Shown here: one piece after another, positions 17,841 through 27,258 of the stretch
Layout: each line of letters begins with the position of its first letter
Numbering within the stretch: position 1 is the stretch's first letter
From: Saprospiraceae bacterium
GTDB taxonomy: Bacteria > Bacteroidota > Bacteroidia > Chitinophagales > Saprospiraceae
Direction: 5' to 3'
Assembly: GCA_016715245.1 (NCBI GenBank)
Contig: JADKAS010000001.1
Coordinates: 372,001 to 436,000, forward strand
Length of the DNA stretch: 64,000 nt
Translations under genes and position numbers: made by a program
The notes under the pieces: generated by a model
Database searches by the model: none
The model's input: only the letters and a program-made list of their open reading frames with translations
What the model was told of the DNA's origin: nothing

Positions 17841-18284
17841 ATGAACAATAGGGTCATATGTTGCCCGATTGCATTCGCAACACCTGATATGAATGAAGCG
17901 CTGGCATTGCGTACCGAAATATTGAGAAAACCTTTACACCTCGAATTCAAATCAGAAGATATTTCCGAAGAATGGGACTCTTATCATTTGGGAGCATTTT
18001 TAAGCAATGGTTTTGTAGTAGGCCTTTTAATATTAAAACCTATCGAGGAAAGAGTCAAAATGAGGCAGGTAGCCATTCATTCGGACTTTCAAAAAAAAGG
18101 TATCGGCGTCAAACTTGTGCAATATAGTGAATCCTTTGCCAGGCATTTTGGGTTTACTAAAATTGAACTGCATGCCAGATTGTCCGCAGTCCCTTTTTAT
18201 CAAAAATTAAACTATAAGATAAAGGGAAAAATGTTTAAGGAGGTTGGCCTGGACCATTATTTTATGGAAAAGAATTTAAAATAA
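17841..18284 (+). CDS. GNAT family N-acetyltransferase
   Basis: A 147-residue protein with the GNAT acetyl-CoA-binding motif (RQVAIHSDFQKKGIGVKLVQY; Q/RxxGxG/A form) and the later ELHARLSAVPFYQKLNYK strand-helix typical of the fold. It resembles small ElaA-like or PhnO-like acetyltransferases, but the substrate cannot be told. It starts 2 nt after the DUF4249 stop and may be cotranscribed with the receptor unit. Confidence 0.85.
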   Translation: MNNRVICCPIAFATPDMNEALALRTEILRKPLHLEFKSEDISEEWDSYHLGAFLSNGFVVGLLILKPIEERVKMRQVAIHSDFQKKGIGVKLVQYSESFARHFGFTKIELHARLSAVPFYQKLNYKIKGKMFKEVGLDHYFMEKNLK

Positions 18285-18347
18285 TACAACACATTTTTAG
18301 AAAAAAATTTAACCAGCTATAAAACTTTCTGCTTCTGTATTTTCCGT

Positions 18348-20961
18348 TTAAATTTTAATAAATGAATGATAAATAGTGCTGTTTTTTATAAAAGTGCATT
18401 TGATTTGATACCATCCTGATGGTAATTTTTCAATTGCTATGTTTTCAATAAACACACCATTTAGTTCTGTTGTTATCGAATTGTTTAGGCTGAATAATCG
18501 TCCTGTAATATCTTGGATTATAATTTCTTTACATTTTTCTACAGTTTCAATAGTCAAATTGTCCTGAACAGGATTAGGGAATATTTTAAAGTGCGGTGAA
18601 TGGAAAATATCTTGCGATTTTGAAATAATGAACACAAGAGAATCAATACATCCATTTGTGTCTGTTACGATAATTTTATATTCTCCATTTGCTAGATTGG
18701 AAAAAGTTCCGGTGGTATTTGAATGGTTTTGACCTAGTTTATAAAGATAGGGAACACTTCCACCGGTGGCTTGTACAGTTATGGTGCCATTGCCTGTACC
18801 GTTTCCATTGCTAAAATTTTTAATTTCAATAGAAATTGGTTTGTCCGGTTGAGAAATATAAATATTGTCAGATTTTTTACATCCGGCAGAATCAATGATC
18901 TGAACTGTATAATTGCCAAATTCAAGGTTCTTGTAAATACCATCCGCGTTTTCCTTTTGATTTATTTTGTAAATATAAGGCGCTTTACCACCGGAAGTTT
19001 TCATTGTGATGCTTCCTGTTTTTTCCCCATGACATTTTACATTTAGAACGGAATCCAAAACAAAGGATAAATCAGTATTTTCAGCAATATCGATTTGAAA
19101 AGTAGAACTGCATTCTCTTTCATCAGTAATGATGAGTGTATAGTTTCCTTGACCCAAATTATTAAATTCTCCGGTATTGTATTGAAAATTTCCAATTCTG
19201 TACCGATAACTTGTGCCTCTCCGATGGCACTGACAGTAATTTTTCCGTTGTTTTGAGTGCAGTCAGGCAAGACCTTCAATATCTCATTTAATTCGATAGC
19301 TGGAGGAGTAGATATGTAAAAAGCCAAAGTATCTGCACAATTGTTTTTGTCATTGGTTATTATAACATGATCGCCTGCAATTAAACCGCTAAATATTGAA
19401 GAATGTTGTCCGGCCATTCCATCCAAAATGTAGGAAAATGGGACAGTTCCACCAGAAGTGTTTACTGAAATTTCAGCATTTTTGTCACCAAAACATGTAA
19501 TTGAATTAAGAAATGTAAGTTGGGTGGTTATAGGTAATGGCTCGGAAATAAAAAAACTATCTTTCAGTAAACAACCGTTAACATCCTTGATTTCTAATGA
19601 ATATCTTCCCTTTTGAAGGTTGGTGAAAGTTGATTGAGTTTGAAAACTTCCCGAATTTATTCTGTAGACTAAACTGCCGGTACCTCCTGATCCTTTGATT
19701 TCTATTTTCCCTGTACTACTACCGTGGGGGTTGTAATGTTGTCTATTAATAATAATAAAGGCAGCGGTTGTGAAATTTCATGAAAAGATGTGATGATAGT
19801 ATTTTTACTGTCTCTGACCCTGACTTCATACATTCCGGTCGGCAGATTGTCAAATGTACCTGAATTGTTGTTTATAGTGTTGTTTAAAGTGAAAGAGTAG
19901 GGAGGTGTTCCTCCCGTTGCACTGACAATTAATTTTCCATTGTTTTGTCCAAAACACTTGATATTTTCTTTTGTAACTGCCATAAGTAATGGTTCATCAA
20001 TCTGACATGGAGATAAAACGGAATCAAGAAGCGAAGACCTGATACCTGTTAAAATACTTTCCATGTATAAACCTTGTTGTGTAGAAAACGCATTCATACA
20101 ATTGTCATTGACATAATCCATATAATTCATAAACATGTCGCCTGAATTGTTACAGCTTGATGAAGGATGGGAAGGACAACCAAAATTTTCAATATCTTGA
20201 AGGGGAGTGTCCGCAATTCCGTCGTCAATCGAGCATCCTTCTTCATACCATGTGTGAAGTAATCCAAGATAATGACCTACTTCATGTGTGGCAGTTCTAC
20301 CTAAATGATAAGGCTGAAAAGTGCCGAAACCGGGTCCGCCAAATGAACTTGAATTAATAACCACACCGTCAAGAATCGGGTCAGGTAAAAAAGTTTGTGT
20401 TGGTAAATAGGCATATCCAAGGAATTCAATATTGGGTGCAGACCAAATGTTTAAGTATTTGTCCCTGTTCCATCGCGTTGCTTCTTTGATATTATATTCA
20501 TTAGCATCAAAATCACCATTAAAAGCGTATCTGGTGATGCCGTTGGTTGGGTTACCATTTGGGCCGATGGTTGCCAGACAAAATCTGATTCCGGTTGGAC
20601 TCACTGAAAAAGAAGTAGGCGTATCTACTGTGTCAGCATTTTTTCGTGAAAAATCAGCGTTGAGTACATCAATTTGTGACTGAATATGTGCTTCACTAAA
20701 ATTTTGACCTGTACCAATAGGTTGTCCTGGAGGATGAATAATGATGATGTGAACTGGAATTACATAGATGTCATTTCTCTTTGCAGATTTATTTTTTGCA
20801 AATGTTTCAAAACCTGAAAACAACTTGTCCTGAAATTCAGGACTCTTCATAAACCATTTGTTACTTTGTTTGTCCAGGCCACAGCGATGGGAATGGTTTT
20901 GGCTGAATACGGAAGCACATAAAGTTGTCAGGAAAAGCAGGGAAAACAAAACTTTATTCAT
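18348..20961 (-). pseudogene. Secreted M43-type (pappalysin/cytophagalysin) metalloprotease with SprB repeats and T9SS domain, two frameshifts
   Basis: The start is the ATG at 20959-20961, which begins a signal peptide (FSLLFLTTLCASVFS); an earlier Met at 21048 would bury it. The zinc site HEVGHYLGLLH is at residues 226-236 and the Met-turn MNYMDY near 278-283. Six SprB-like repeats follow (cores such as SATGGTPPYSF, KTSGGKAPYIYKIN, QATGGSVPYLYKLG), then a T9SS sorting domain (FKIFPNPVQDNLTIE, LPSGWYQIK). The frame is lost at the G5 run 19726-19730 and again at 19216-19222; one added base at each site joins the three pieces into an 871-residue protein. Predicted role: a secreted or surface-attached protease. 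Confidence 0.85.
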
Positions 20962-20963
20962 GG

Positions 20964-20992
20964 CAAAGGTACTATTGTTAAAAGTTGTCCAA
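20964..20992 (-). promoter_or_regulatory. Putative promoter of the M43 protease gene, nearly leaderless
   Basis: On the minus strand TTG (20992-20990), an 18-nt spacer and TACCTTTG (20971-20964) match the Bacteroidota TTG / TAnnTTTG pattern. Only two bases separate the -7 box from the ATG at 20961, so the transcript would begin at or just inside the signal-peptide codons. Confidence 0.4.
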
Positions 20993-21149
20993 AAATAAAA
21001 ATAATATTTTACTCTTGTATCCATTTTGTTAAACAAATAAATTAACATAATCTATGCATTGCACCCTCCCAAGATTTTTGCAAGGTAGATTACAGAAAAG
21101 AGGTAAGTAAGTTTTAATTAATTTTTGTAGTTTCATTTGTTTTAAAAAA

Positions 21150-22088
21150 TTAAATTTTGAGATGCTTCATGATTTTATCATATTTTTCCTGAGTAAGAAC
21201 CCTTATTCTTTTTAATTGAGTTAGGGAAGTAAAATTTCCATGATTTTCCCTGTAGTTGAGAATGACTTTCACTAAATTTTCATCAAAATATGGGTGTTGA
21301 ATCAATGTTCTGAACCCAGCCACATTAATATTTATTTTTTCCATTTTTGATGAGTCCGCTTCAATGTTGAATCTGATTTTTTGGTATACACTGTCAGGCA
21401 AAATTTTGCATTCCGAAAGTTGATCAATTTGACTAAATCCGCCCATTATTTTTCTCATTTTTATAATTTTTTTAGCATAATATGGCCCGATTCCCTTTAT
21501 TGAAACCAATTGTATACTGTCGGCACTGTTGATGTCAATCATTATGGCGGAAACATCTTCGGATTTTGTTTTGGGATTTTTTACATCCGGATTATACGGT
21601 TGAATGGCTTCAATAACTTCAGATTCAACTTTTTTATCTGTAAAACGTATGTATGGTTTTAATTCAGATAATAAATTCGTGTCAATATCATATATTCGTT
21701 TTAACTGACTGTAAGAGGTGAAGATTCCTCCTTTTTCCATGTATTTTGTTATATTGCCAATCACTTTTTTTGAAAAACCTAATGCGTATAATGAATCTTT
21801 TCCAATTGTATTAGGATTAAAATGAAATTTTTCATAAACCTTGTTGGAAGACACAAAATTTGAATATTTTTTTTGTTTTCCTTTTTGATTTTTATTTTCT
21901 GGAATGGCGGTTTTAGTATCTTTTATATTCGGTCTTATTGATTCAGTAATCAAAATATCATTTTTGACCTGACTCCATTTTTTAAATATAACCAGACACA
22001 TTACAGAAATTAAAAAGAATAATATAATTCCGTTTCTTTCACCTTTGGGTAAATAAAGATGTTTTTCGATATATCGATTTTGTTTCAT
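21150..22088 (-). CDS. Membrane-anchored helix-hairpin-helix protein (ComEA-like repeats)
   Basis: A 312-residue protein with one N-terminal transmembrane helix (GIILFFLISVMCLVIF) and three helix-hairpin-helix units: residues about 95-150 (ALGFSKKVIGNITKYM), 185-235 (DINSADSIQLVSIKGIGPYYAKKI) and 250-310 (KININVAGFRTLIQHPYF). Such repeats bind DNA backbone non-specifically. In ComEA a similar domain captures incoming DNA, and a ComEC homologue lies at 47673-49760, so a DNA-uptake role is possible but not shown. The three-unit form is common among Bacteroidota hypothetical proteins. Confidence 0.8.
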   Translation of the reverse strand: MKQNRYIEKHLYLPKGERNGIILFFLISVMCLVIFKKWSQVKNDILITESIRPNIKDTKTAIPENKNQKGKQKKYSNFVSSNKVYEKFHFNPNTIGKDSLYALGFSKKVIGNITKYMEKGGIFTSYSQLKRIYDIDTNLLSELKPYIRFTDKKVESEVIEAIQPYNPDVKNPKTKSEDVSAIMIDINSADSIQLVSIKGIGPYYAKKIIKMRKIMGGFSQIDQLSECKILPDSVYQKIRFNIEADSSKMEKININVAGFRTLIQHPYFDENLVKVILNYRENHGNFTSLTQLKRIRVLTQEKYDKIMKHLKI

Positions 22089-22178
22089 AAGCAGTTTATT
22101 GTAGTAGTAGTTAAGTAGTTTAAAATTTTACATAGTTTTGTTTTGTTTTAGCATATTCATAATAAGTTTCGAACAAGC

Positions 22179-22196
22179 TGAACTTAAAAAAGTTCA
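22179..22196 (-). terminator. Hairpin after the GH13 gene, weak terminator candidate
   Basis: TGAACTT-AAAA-AAGTTCA is a perfect 7-bp stem with a 4-nt loop, 15 nt beyond the GH13 stop. It is AT-rich and has no T-tract after it on the minus strand, so efficient intrinsic termination is doubtful. Confidence 0.25.
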
Positions 22197-22211
22197 AATA
22201 ATTTTCTATCC

Positions 22212-23999
22212 CTACAATGAAATTAATTTTACAAAGGCTGAAAAAGGCGGTATTTCGGCACTGAAAGAATCAAATATATTATATTGAAAAAGAGGTTTTC
22301 CCTTTTGAAATTGATCGGGAATAGTTTCAGTGTCATGGGAGACATTAATACAGATTACTACTTTAGAAGAATTATATTGTCTTGTGTACATAAGTAGATT
22401 GGATTTTTTGATGTCCTCTGTATAAAAGAGGCAATCTCCTTTGCGAAGAACTTCATATTTTTTTCTTAAAGAAATCAGTTTTTTAAATATAGTATGCATA
22501 AACCCGTTGAATATTGGTTTGAAAACATACTGGTAATCTGAAAAAGAGGAAGCCGTTTCACTTTCAAATACAATATCTGGCCAGATGAGTGGTTTTCTGT
22601 TGTCCGGGTCGTCTGCGCCCAGCATTCCCATTTCATCTCCGTTCCAAATGTGTGGAGTTCCAAGAAAGGTAAATTGGTGTATAACAAGTAAAATAGCTCT
22701 TGAATATGTTTCAGGATCAGGAATATTAGTAAGGTAGTTTTTATCTTCAGCCGGTTTACAATGATATTTATATTTATTTCTATTTTGTATTGATGTCAAT
22801 AGTCTTGGTGAATCATGGGAAGCCACCAAATTCATTAATACCTGACAATTTTTTATATTAATATCATAATAAGTATTTTGCATTTTAGAAATGTATTCCA
22901 CTAGATCAATATTATCATCAGAATCACCAAAATATCCGCGGGCTATTTTAAACCAATGATAATGCATAACTGAATCAAAAACATCACCTTTCAGCCATGG
23001 TCTTGGATCCAGTAAATCGTCTGGCCATTCTTTCCACCAAACTTCACCGACAAGAAAAAAATGGGGATTCAGATTTCTGACAAATTTTCTTAACTCCCTC
23101 CAGAAACCCATAGGAACATGATCTCCAACATCAAGTCTCATACCGTCTATACCCAGACTTACATCACCTGTTCCGGACGGATCCATCCAACGTTTACAAA
23201 CCTCAAATATATGGTCTTTTACTTCTGATAAGAGATTTCCTTCAAGACAGCCTGTTGCTTTATCTATCTTTTTATTTATTTTATTAAATTCAGGCAGGTT
23301 TGTTATGTTGTTCCAGGATTTGTACGTAAAACCCTCAATCGTGTTGTCGTTATTGAAGGCAACATTTTCGTACCAATTTTTATATTTTGAGTTTTTTTGA
23401 TTTTTTTGCAAGTCCCTGAATGCCCAAAAGGCGTTGCCTGTGTGATTCCAAGAGAAATCAAGTATTACTTTTATCTTGTGAGTATGGAATTCTTTTACTA
23501 CCTTTAGAAACAATAAATCAGCTTCTGTCCAAACCCAGGTGGTTGGGTCTGAGGGATCCTCTTTAGCTATCAATTCCAGATCTTTTTGAGGATTTGGGCC
23601 AAAATGAACGTCTATGTGGTGGTAATAAGCTGCATCATATTTATGTAATGAAGGGGCAAAATTCAGTGGATTGAAATATACGGCGGTAATACCAAGATCT
23701 TTAAGGTAATTTATTTTTTGTAAAACACCAATCAGATCTCCTCCATATCTTCTGAATTGCACAGATCTGTAAAAATCCAGTGAAAGATTTTCCGCATAAT
23801 TATCATTTTTGTACCAATTGTGGCTCCAATGTGTAAGGCACCAATCCGCAGGAACTTCGTCTAAAGCCCCATGTTTTATACTTTCTGGAGTAGGATTGTT
23901 AGTATCTGATCCCTTTCTGAATCTTTCCACGAATATCTGATACCAAATGGCGTTTAGCGCCCAATCCGGTGGAGATTCAAATGCAATGTTTTCAGGCAT
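22212..23999 (-). CDS. Alpha-amylase family (GH13) glycoside hydrolase, cytoplasmic
   Basis: A 595-residue GH13 enzyme. The four conserved regions are visible: VILDFSWNHTG (I), GIDGMRLDVGDH (II, catalytic Asp), FFLVGEVWW (III, catalytic Glu) and NLVASHDSPR (IV, Asp). A C-terminal beta domain follows, with a late FPSFSAFVKLISL-like end. No signal peptide is present (MPENIAFESPPDWALN), so it should act in the cytoplasm on glycogen or maltodextrin-type substrates. Resemblance is closest to cyclomaltodextrinase/neopullulanase-like enzymes, but specificity cannot be read. It follows the Omp28 gene by 21 nt. Confidence 0.88.
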   Translation of the reverse strand: MPENIAFESPPDWALNAIWYQIFVERFRKGSDTNNPTPESIKHGALDEVPADWCLTHWSHNWYKNDNYAENLSLDFYRSVQFRRYGGDLIGVLQKINYLKDLGITAVYFNPLNFAPSLHKYDAAYYHHIDVHFGPNPQKDLELIAKEDPSDPTTWVWTEADLLFLKVVKEFHTHKIKVILDFSWNHTGNAFWAFRDLQKNQKNSKYKNWYENVAFNNDNTIEGFTYKSWNNITNLPEFNKINKKIDKATGCLEGNLLSEVKDHIFEVCKRWMDPSGTGDVSLGIDGMRLDVGDHVPMGFWRELRKFVRNLNPHFFLVGEVWWKEWPDDLLDPRPWLKGDVFDSVMHYHWFKIARGYFGDSDDNIDLVEYISKMQNTYYDINIKNCQVLMNLVASHDSPRLLTSIQNRNKYKYHCKPAEDKNYLTNIPDPETYSRAILLVIHQFTFLGTPHIWNGDEMGMLGADDPDNRKPLIWPDIVFESETASSFSDYQYVFKPIFNGFMHTIFKKLISLRKKYEVLRKGDCLFYTEDIKKSNLLMYTRQYNSSKVVICINVSHDTETIPDQFQKGKPLFQYNIFDSFSAEIPPFSAFVKLISL

Positions 24000-24020
24000 T
24001 TAAAAAATTTGCTACCCATA

Positions 24021-24851
24021 TCATTCCACAAGATATTTGGAAATGGCTTGGATCACATCTCTGTTTGATGTGCCACTTTTGTGAATAAAAGCTACAATCG
24101 AAGTATGTTCATGTTTATTCAGGTCAGCTGTTTCTTGTGGTAAAGTATAGGCAAATTGTTTTTTAATTATTCCACCCTTAACCATGTCTTTTGCAAAAAA
24201 ACTTCCTGAATAATCTGTGATAATTTTCCTTAGGACGTGGTTGTGTTCATAATCATCAATAAATACAGTACCATTTGCCTGGCCCGCTTTGATGTGCGAC
24301 TCAGTCACATAAATAGAAATGTTATAATCACCATTTAAATTAACCAATGGATTAGCCGCAAAATCTATGGCGATCTCTCTTGAAGTTTCATTATAACTTA
24401 TATCCATGAAGAGATTCAATTCAAGAGGTTTTTGCAGCTCTTCTTCTACCTTTGCTTGCCACAAATCCGGGTTGTCAAAAACAAAATAAGACTCTTCACC
24501 CAATACTTCTTTTTGTCTTTGAATTGAAGCAGCAGGCTTGCCAAACCATGGGCGAAACCAATTTTCCAGATTTTTAGCATCTTCATTTCTGAAATCAGGA
24601 TCGTCTTTATTTACAGGCTCTGCTAAAAAACTACCGTGAATACCTACAGCGATGACATTTTTAGTATGTTTTTCTATTATATTTTCAATAGCTTTGGTGC
24701 CTTTTGGACAATTCGGACATTTTGCACCGGTTAATTCTTCTATTAAAACAACTTTTTCTGTTGGTTCAATGACTACATCTGTGATGGGAATAGTTACTTC
24801 TTCACAAGAAATAAAAAAGATAATACTGAAAATGAAAAATAACTTTTGCAT
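24021..24851 (-). CDS. Omp28-related outer-membrane lipoprotein
   Basis: A 276-residue protein with a lipoprotein signal (IIFFISC) and a thioredoxin-like segment VLIEELTGAKCPNCPKGTKAI, the CxxC region typical of Omp28 family proteins, then a beta-rich C-terminal half. In Porphyromonas, Omp28 is a surface protein. It lies 12 nt after the gene for a beta-barrel outer-membrane protein, a pairing that suggests they act together. Confidence 0.85.
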   Translation of the reverse strand: MQKLFFIFSIIFFISCEEVTIPITDVVIEPTEKVVLIEELTGAKCPNCPKGTKAIENIIEKHTKNVIAVGIHGSFLAEPVNKDDPDFRNEDAKNLENWFRPWFGKPAASIQRQKEVLGEESYFVFDNPDLWQAKVEEELQKPLELNLFMDISYNETSREIAIDFAANPLVNLNGDYNISIYVTESHIKAGQANGTVFIDDYEHNHVLRKIITDYSGSFFAKDMVKGGIIKKQFAYTLPQETADLNKHEHTSIVAFIHKSGTSNRDVIQAISKYLVE

Positions 24852-24863
24852 ATTTTTATCTAA

Positions 24864-26519
24864 TTAAAATATTGTATTCATATTAAATCTGATTCCGCTG
24901 AACGCAGGTTCCAGTCTACAGATACCACCACTGCAGACAACACCTTCCACTTGTTTAACGAATCTTAAGGCAAATCTGTTGTTGTCCTTATTAAAAACGG
25001 CACCAAATGTGGGATATAATGTTTTGGCAATAATACCTCTGGCATCTTTTTTCTTAGGATCGATGTTGTACATGCCCGAAACTTCAAAAACCCAGTTAGG
25101 GGCCATACTGTACTCCATTAACCCAAACAACCAACTGCCGAAATCCTGTTGGGTAGACATATATTGAAATTCTGTCCTTAATGCTTTTTTCGAACTGAAT
25201 TTATATAGAAAATCAAAATAGGGTACTACTGTTTCAACTAATGGGACTTCAGATTTTTGTTCATAAATTTCCTGATTATAGTTTAAGAACTGAATTCCTG
25301 TGGTCAATTGCCACTTTCTTTTATATTTATATAATATTTCAGTAAAAACTTCTCTGTATAAAAGATTATTATCCAAATCAGAAACATGTGAAAAATTCCC
25401 TAATACACTCAGGGATTTAGAGAATTTATATCGTGCGTCAAAGCTATATGCCATTTCACTGATGTCCTGTGCTGCAGGTGAGTATCTCGCTGTTAGACGA
25501 TATGTATTCTGCCTGTTCAAAGGCACAAGATAATTGATTAGTCCTCGAATCAATCTTAAATTGGGGTCTATCCTGAAACTGAAATTTTCTGTTCTCTTCA
25601 TTTCTGCTGTTAGCCCTAATCCTCCTAATGCCAATGAAACACTGTTATATATCACTGTTCCCTTTTTTTGTTCAAATTTTCCAATACTGCTTCCCACAAT
25701 TTCGGTTTTAATAGCAAATGGATTAAAAAATATATCATCTGATTTGTAGGCGAATTCTGAATACCATGTCAAGCCCCTGTAGGATAATGTATTGTAGATG
25801 GATGTAGAATATGTATTATGTAAAGGGTTAAATCTGTCTTCCGGCAAATAGGTCCTGAGAGCATTAATTACATTTTCCATATTTTCATCCGATAGGGTTC
25901 TGTTTACAAAACCTATGCCTGGAGCAAGTGTTAATGGTTTTTCTTCACCGAAACTTAAAAAACCTTCAAGTCGCAGACCTTTTAAATTTCCGGTATAGGT
26001 GTCAAAAGCGTTTTTTTGCACGCCTGCAAATCCCATTATTTTCCATTCTTTGCCAAGATCATATTGAACTCTGGCACCATAAAGTGCATTGTCAATAAAT
26101 AATGGTCGGGTTTCAAAGGATCTGAAAATTAATCCTGAACCAATCTGATCGTAAAGATAGCCTGCTTGCAAATCGATTCTGCCAAAAGTTTTTTTGACAA
26201 ACCACCTTCCAATACCGACTCCTGAATACGATCCTGTAGGATTTCGGAGGTTTGAATTGTTGAACATGTCAAACCTTACGCCAAATGTATAACCCTGAAT
26301 TGAGTAATTCAAATTCAACCAGGCCTCTCCGCCAAATTTCTGACGATCATATTGAGGAGTATTAATGGCATTTATGGAGGAATCCCGTAAAAAAATATTG
26401 GCATTGGTTTCAAATCCTCCGGAAAAAACCCCCTTTTCCTGCGAGAAACCTATTTGTGTAAAAAGCAAAAAAACGATAAAGGAAAAAAGAATGTTTTTGC
26501 TTACATTGAAAAAAGTCAT
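24864..26519 (-). CDS. Outer-membrane beta-barrel protein (DUF6029-like)
   Basis: A 551-residue protein with a signal peptide (FIVFLLFTQIGFS) and alternating aromatic/polar strands throughout (for example RVQYDLGKEWKIMGFAGVQK), ending in FSGIRFNMNTIF as outer-membrane barrels do. The start (FSGGFETNANIFLRDSS) resembles DUF6029 proteins of Bacteroidota, commonly next to Omp28 as here. The function is unknown. Confidence 0.7.
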   Translation of the reverse strand: MTFFNVSKNILFSFIVFLLFTQIGFSQEKGVFSGGFETNANIFLRDSSINAINTPQYDRQKFGGEAWLNLNYSIQGYTFGVRFDMFNNSNLRNPTGSYSGVGIGRWFVKKTFGRIDLQAGYLYDQIGSGLIFRSFETRPLFIDNALYGARVQYDLGKEWKIMGFAGVQKNAFDTYTGNLKGLRLEGFLSFGEEKPLTLAPGIGFVNRTLSDENMENVINALRTYLPEDRFNPLHNTYSTSIYNTLSYRGLTWYSEFAYKSDDIFFNPFAIKTEIVGSSIGKFEQKKGTVIYNSVSLALGGLGLTAEMKRTENFSFRIDPNLRLIRGLINYLVPLNRQNTYRLTARYSPAAQDISEMAYSFDARYKFSKSLSVLGNFSHVSDLDNNLLYREVFTEILYKYKRKWQLTTGIQFLNYNQEIYEQKSEVPLVETVVPYFDFLYKFSSKKALRTEFQYMSTQQDFGSWLFGLMEYSMAPNWVFEVSGMYNIDPKKKDARGIIAKTLYPTFGAVFNKDNNRFALRFVKQVEGVVCSGGICRLEPAFSGIRFNMNTIF

Positions 26520-26655
26520 TGTGAAAATTTGTTTGGCTGTGCAAATTAAATAAGAATTTTTGTAATAAAAAATTTAATATATATTTTGCCAGGTATTTTA
26601 TTTTTTGGAAATCAATTTTGTTACAAACCTGTATCCAAAAACTTGAGGTCTGTAA

Positions 26656-26670
26656 TTTTAACCGTTAAAA
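26656..26670. repeat. 15-bp palindrome in a divergent promoter region
   Basis: TTTTAAC-C-GTTAAAA has perfect 7-bp arms around one base. It lies between the divergent barrel-protein and TlpA-like genes and could be an operator. Low base complexity makes a chance match possible. Confidence 0.25.
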
Positions 26671-26750
26671 AATCGTTATTTATGTAAATCCAAATGACAA
26701 AATTGTACCTTTTTCCTTTATCTTTACGTTCTCAAATAAAATTAGTAAAA

Positions 26751-27248
26751 ATGAACAGCATTCGGATATTTTCTTTTTTGTTGGTCGCCGTTTTTTTATT
26801 TTCATTCCAACGGCATGGAAATAGTCCTTTTCCAGCCGTTAATGTAAAAACCGTCGATGGTAAAAGTGTAAATACAATGGATTATTTAAAAAATAAAAAA
26901 ATTACCATTGTAAGTTTTTGGGCTACCTGGTGTACTCCTTGTAAAAGAGAATTGGATGTATTAAATGAAATATATGGCGAGTGGGTTGAAAATTACGACA
27001 TTCAACTTTTAGCTATTACCATTGATGATGCCAGAGGATTAACTAAAGTACCTGCCATGGTGCAGACAAAAGGTTGGGAATTTACCGTTTTGGCTGATAG
27101 TAAGCAGGAATTAATGCAAATGCTTAATTTCCAGACTATTCCTCAAACATTTCTTTTAGACAAAGAAGGAAATATAGTGTATACACATAGTGGGTATAAC
27201 CCAGGCGATGAGTTGAAACTTGAGGAGGAAATCAAAAAACTTAAATAA
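26751..27248 (+). CDS. TlpA-like thioredoxin family protein
   Basis: A 165-residue exported thioredoxin with a signal peptide (FSFLLVAVFLFSFQ) and the active site SFWATWCTPCKRELDVL. Its PQTFLLDKEGNIVYTHSG holds the cis-proline. It should reduce or exchange disulfides in the periplasm. The ATG at 26751 is chosen because it begins the signal peptide; an upstream in-frame ATG at 26694 would add a non-signal stretch. It converges on lpxB with a 10-nt gap. Confidence 0.88.
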   Translation: MNSIRIFSFLLVAVFLFSFQRHGNSPFPAVNVKTVDGKSVNTMDYLKNKKITIVSFWATWCTPCKRELDVLNEIYGEWVENYDIQLLAITIDDARGLTKVPAMVQTKGWEFTVLADSKQELMQMLNFQTIPQTFLLDKEGNIVYTHSGYNPGDELKLEEEIKKLK

Positions 27249-27258
27249 ACGAACCCCT

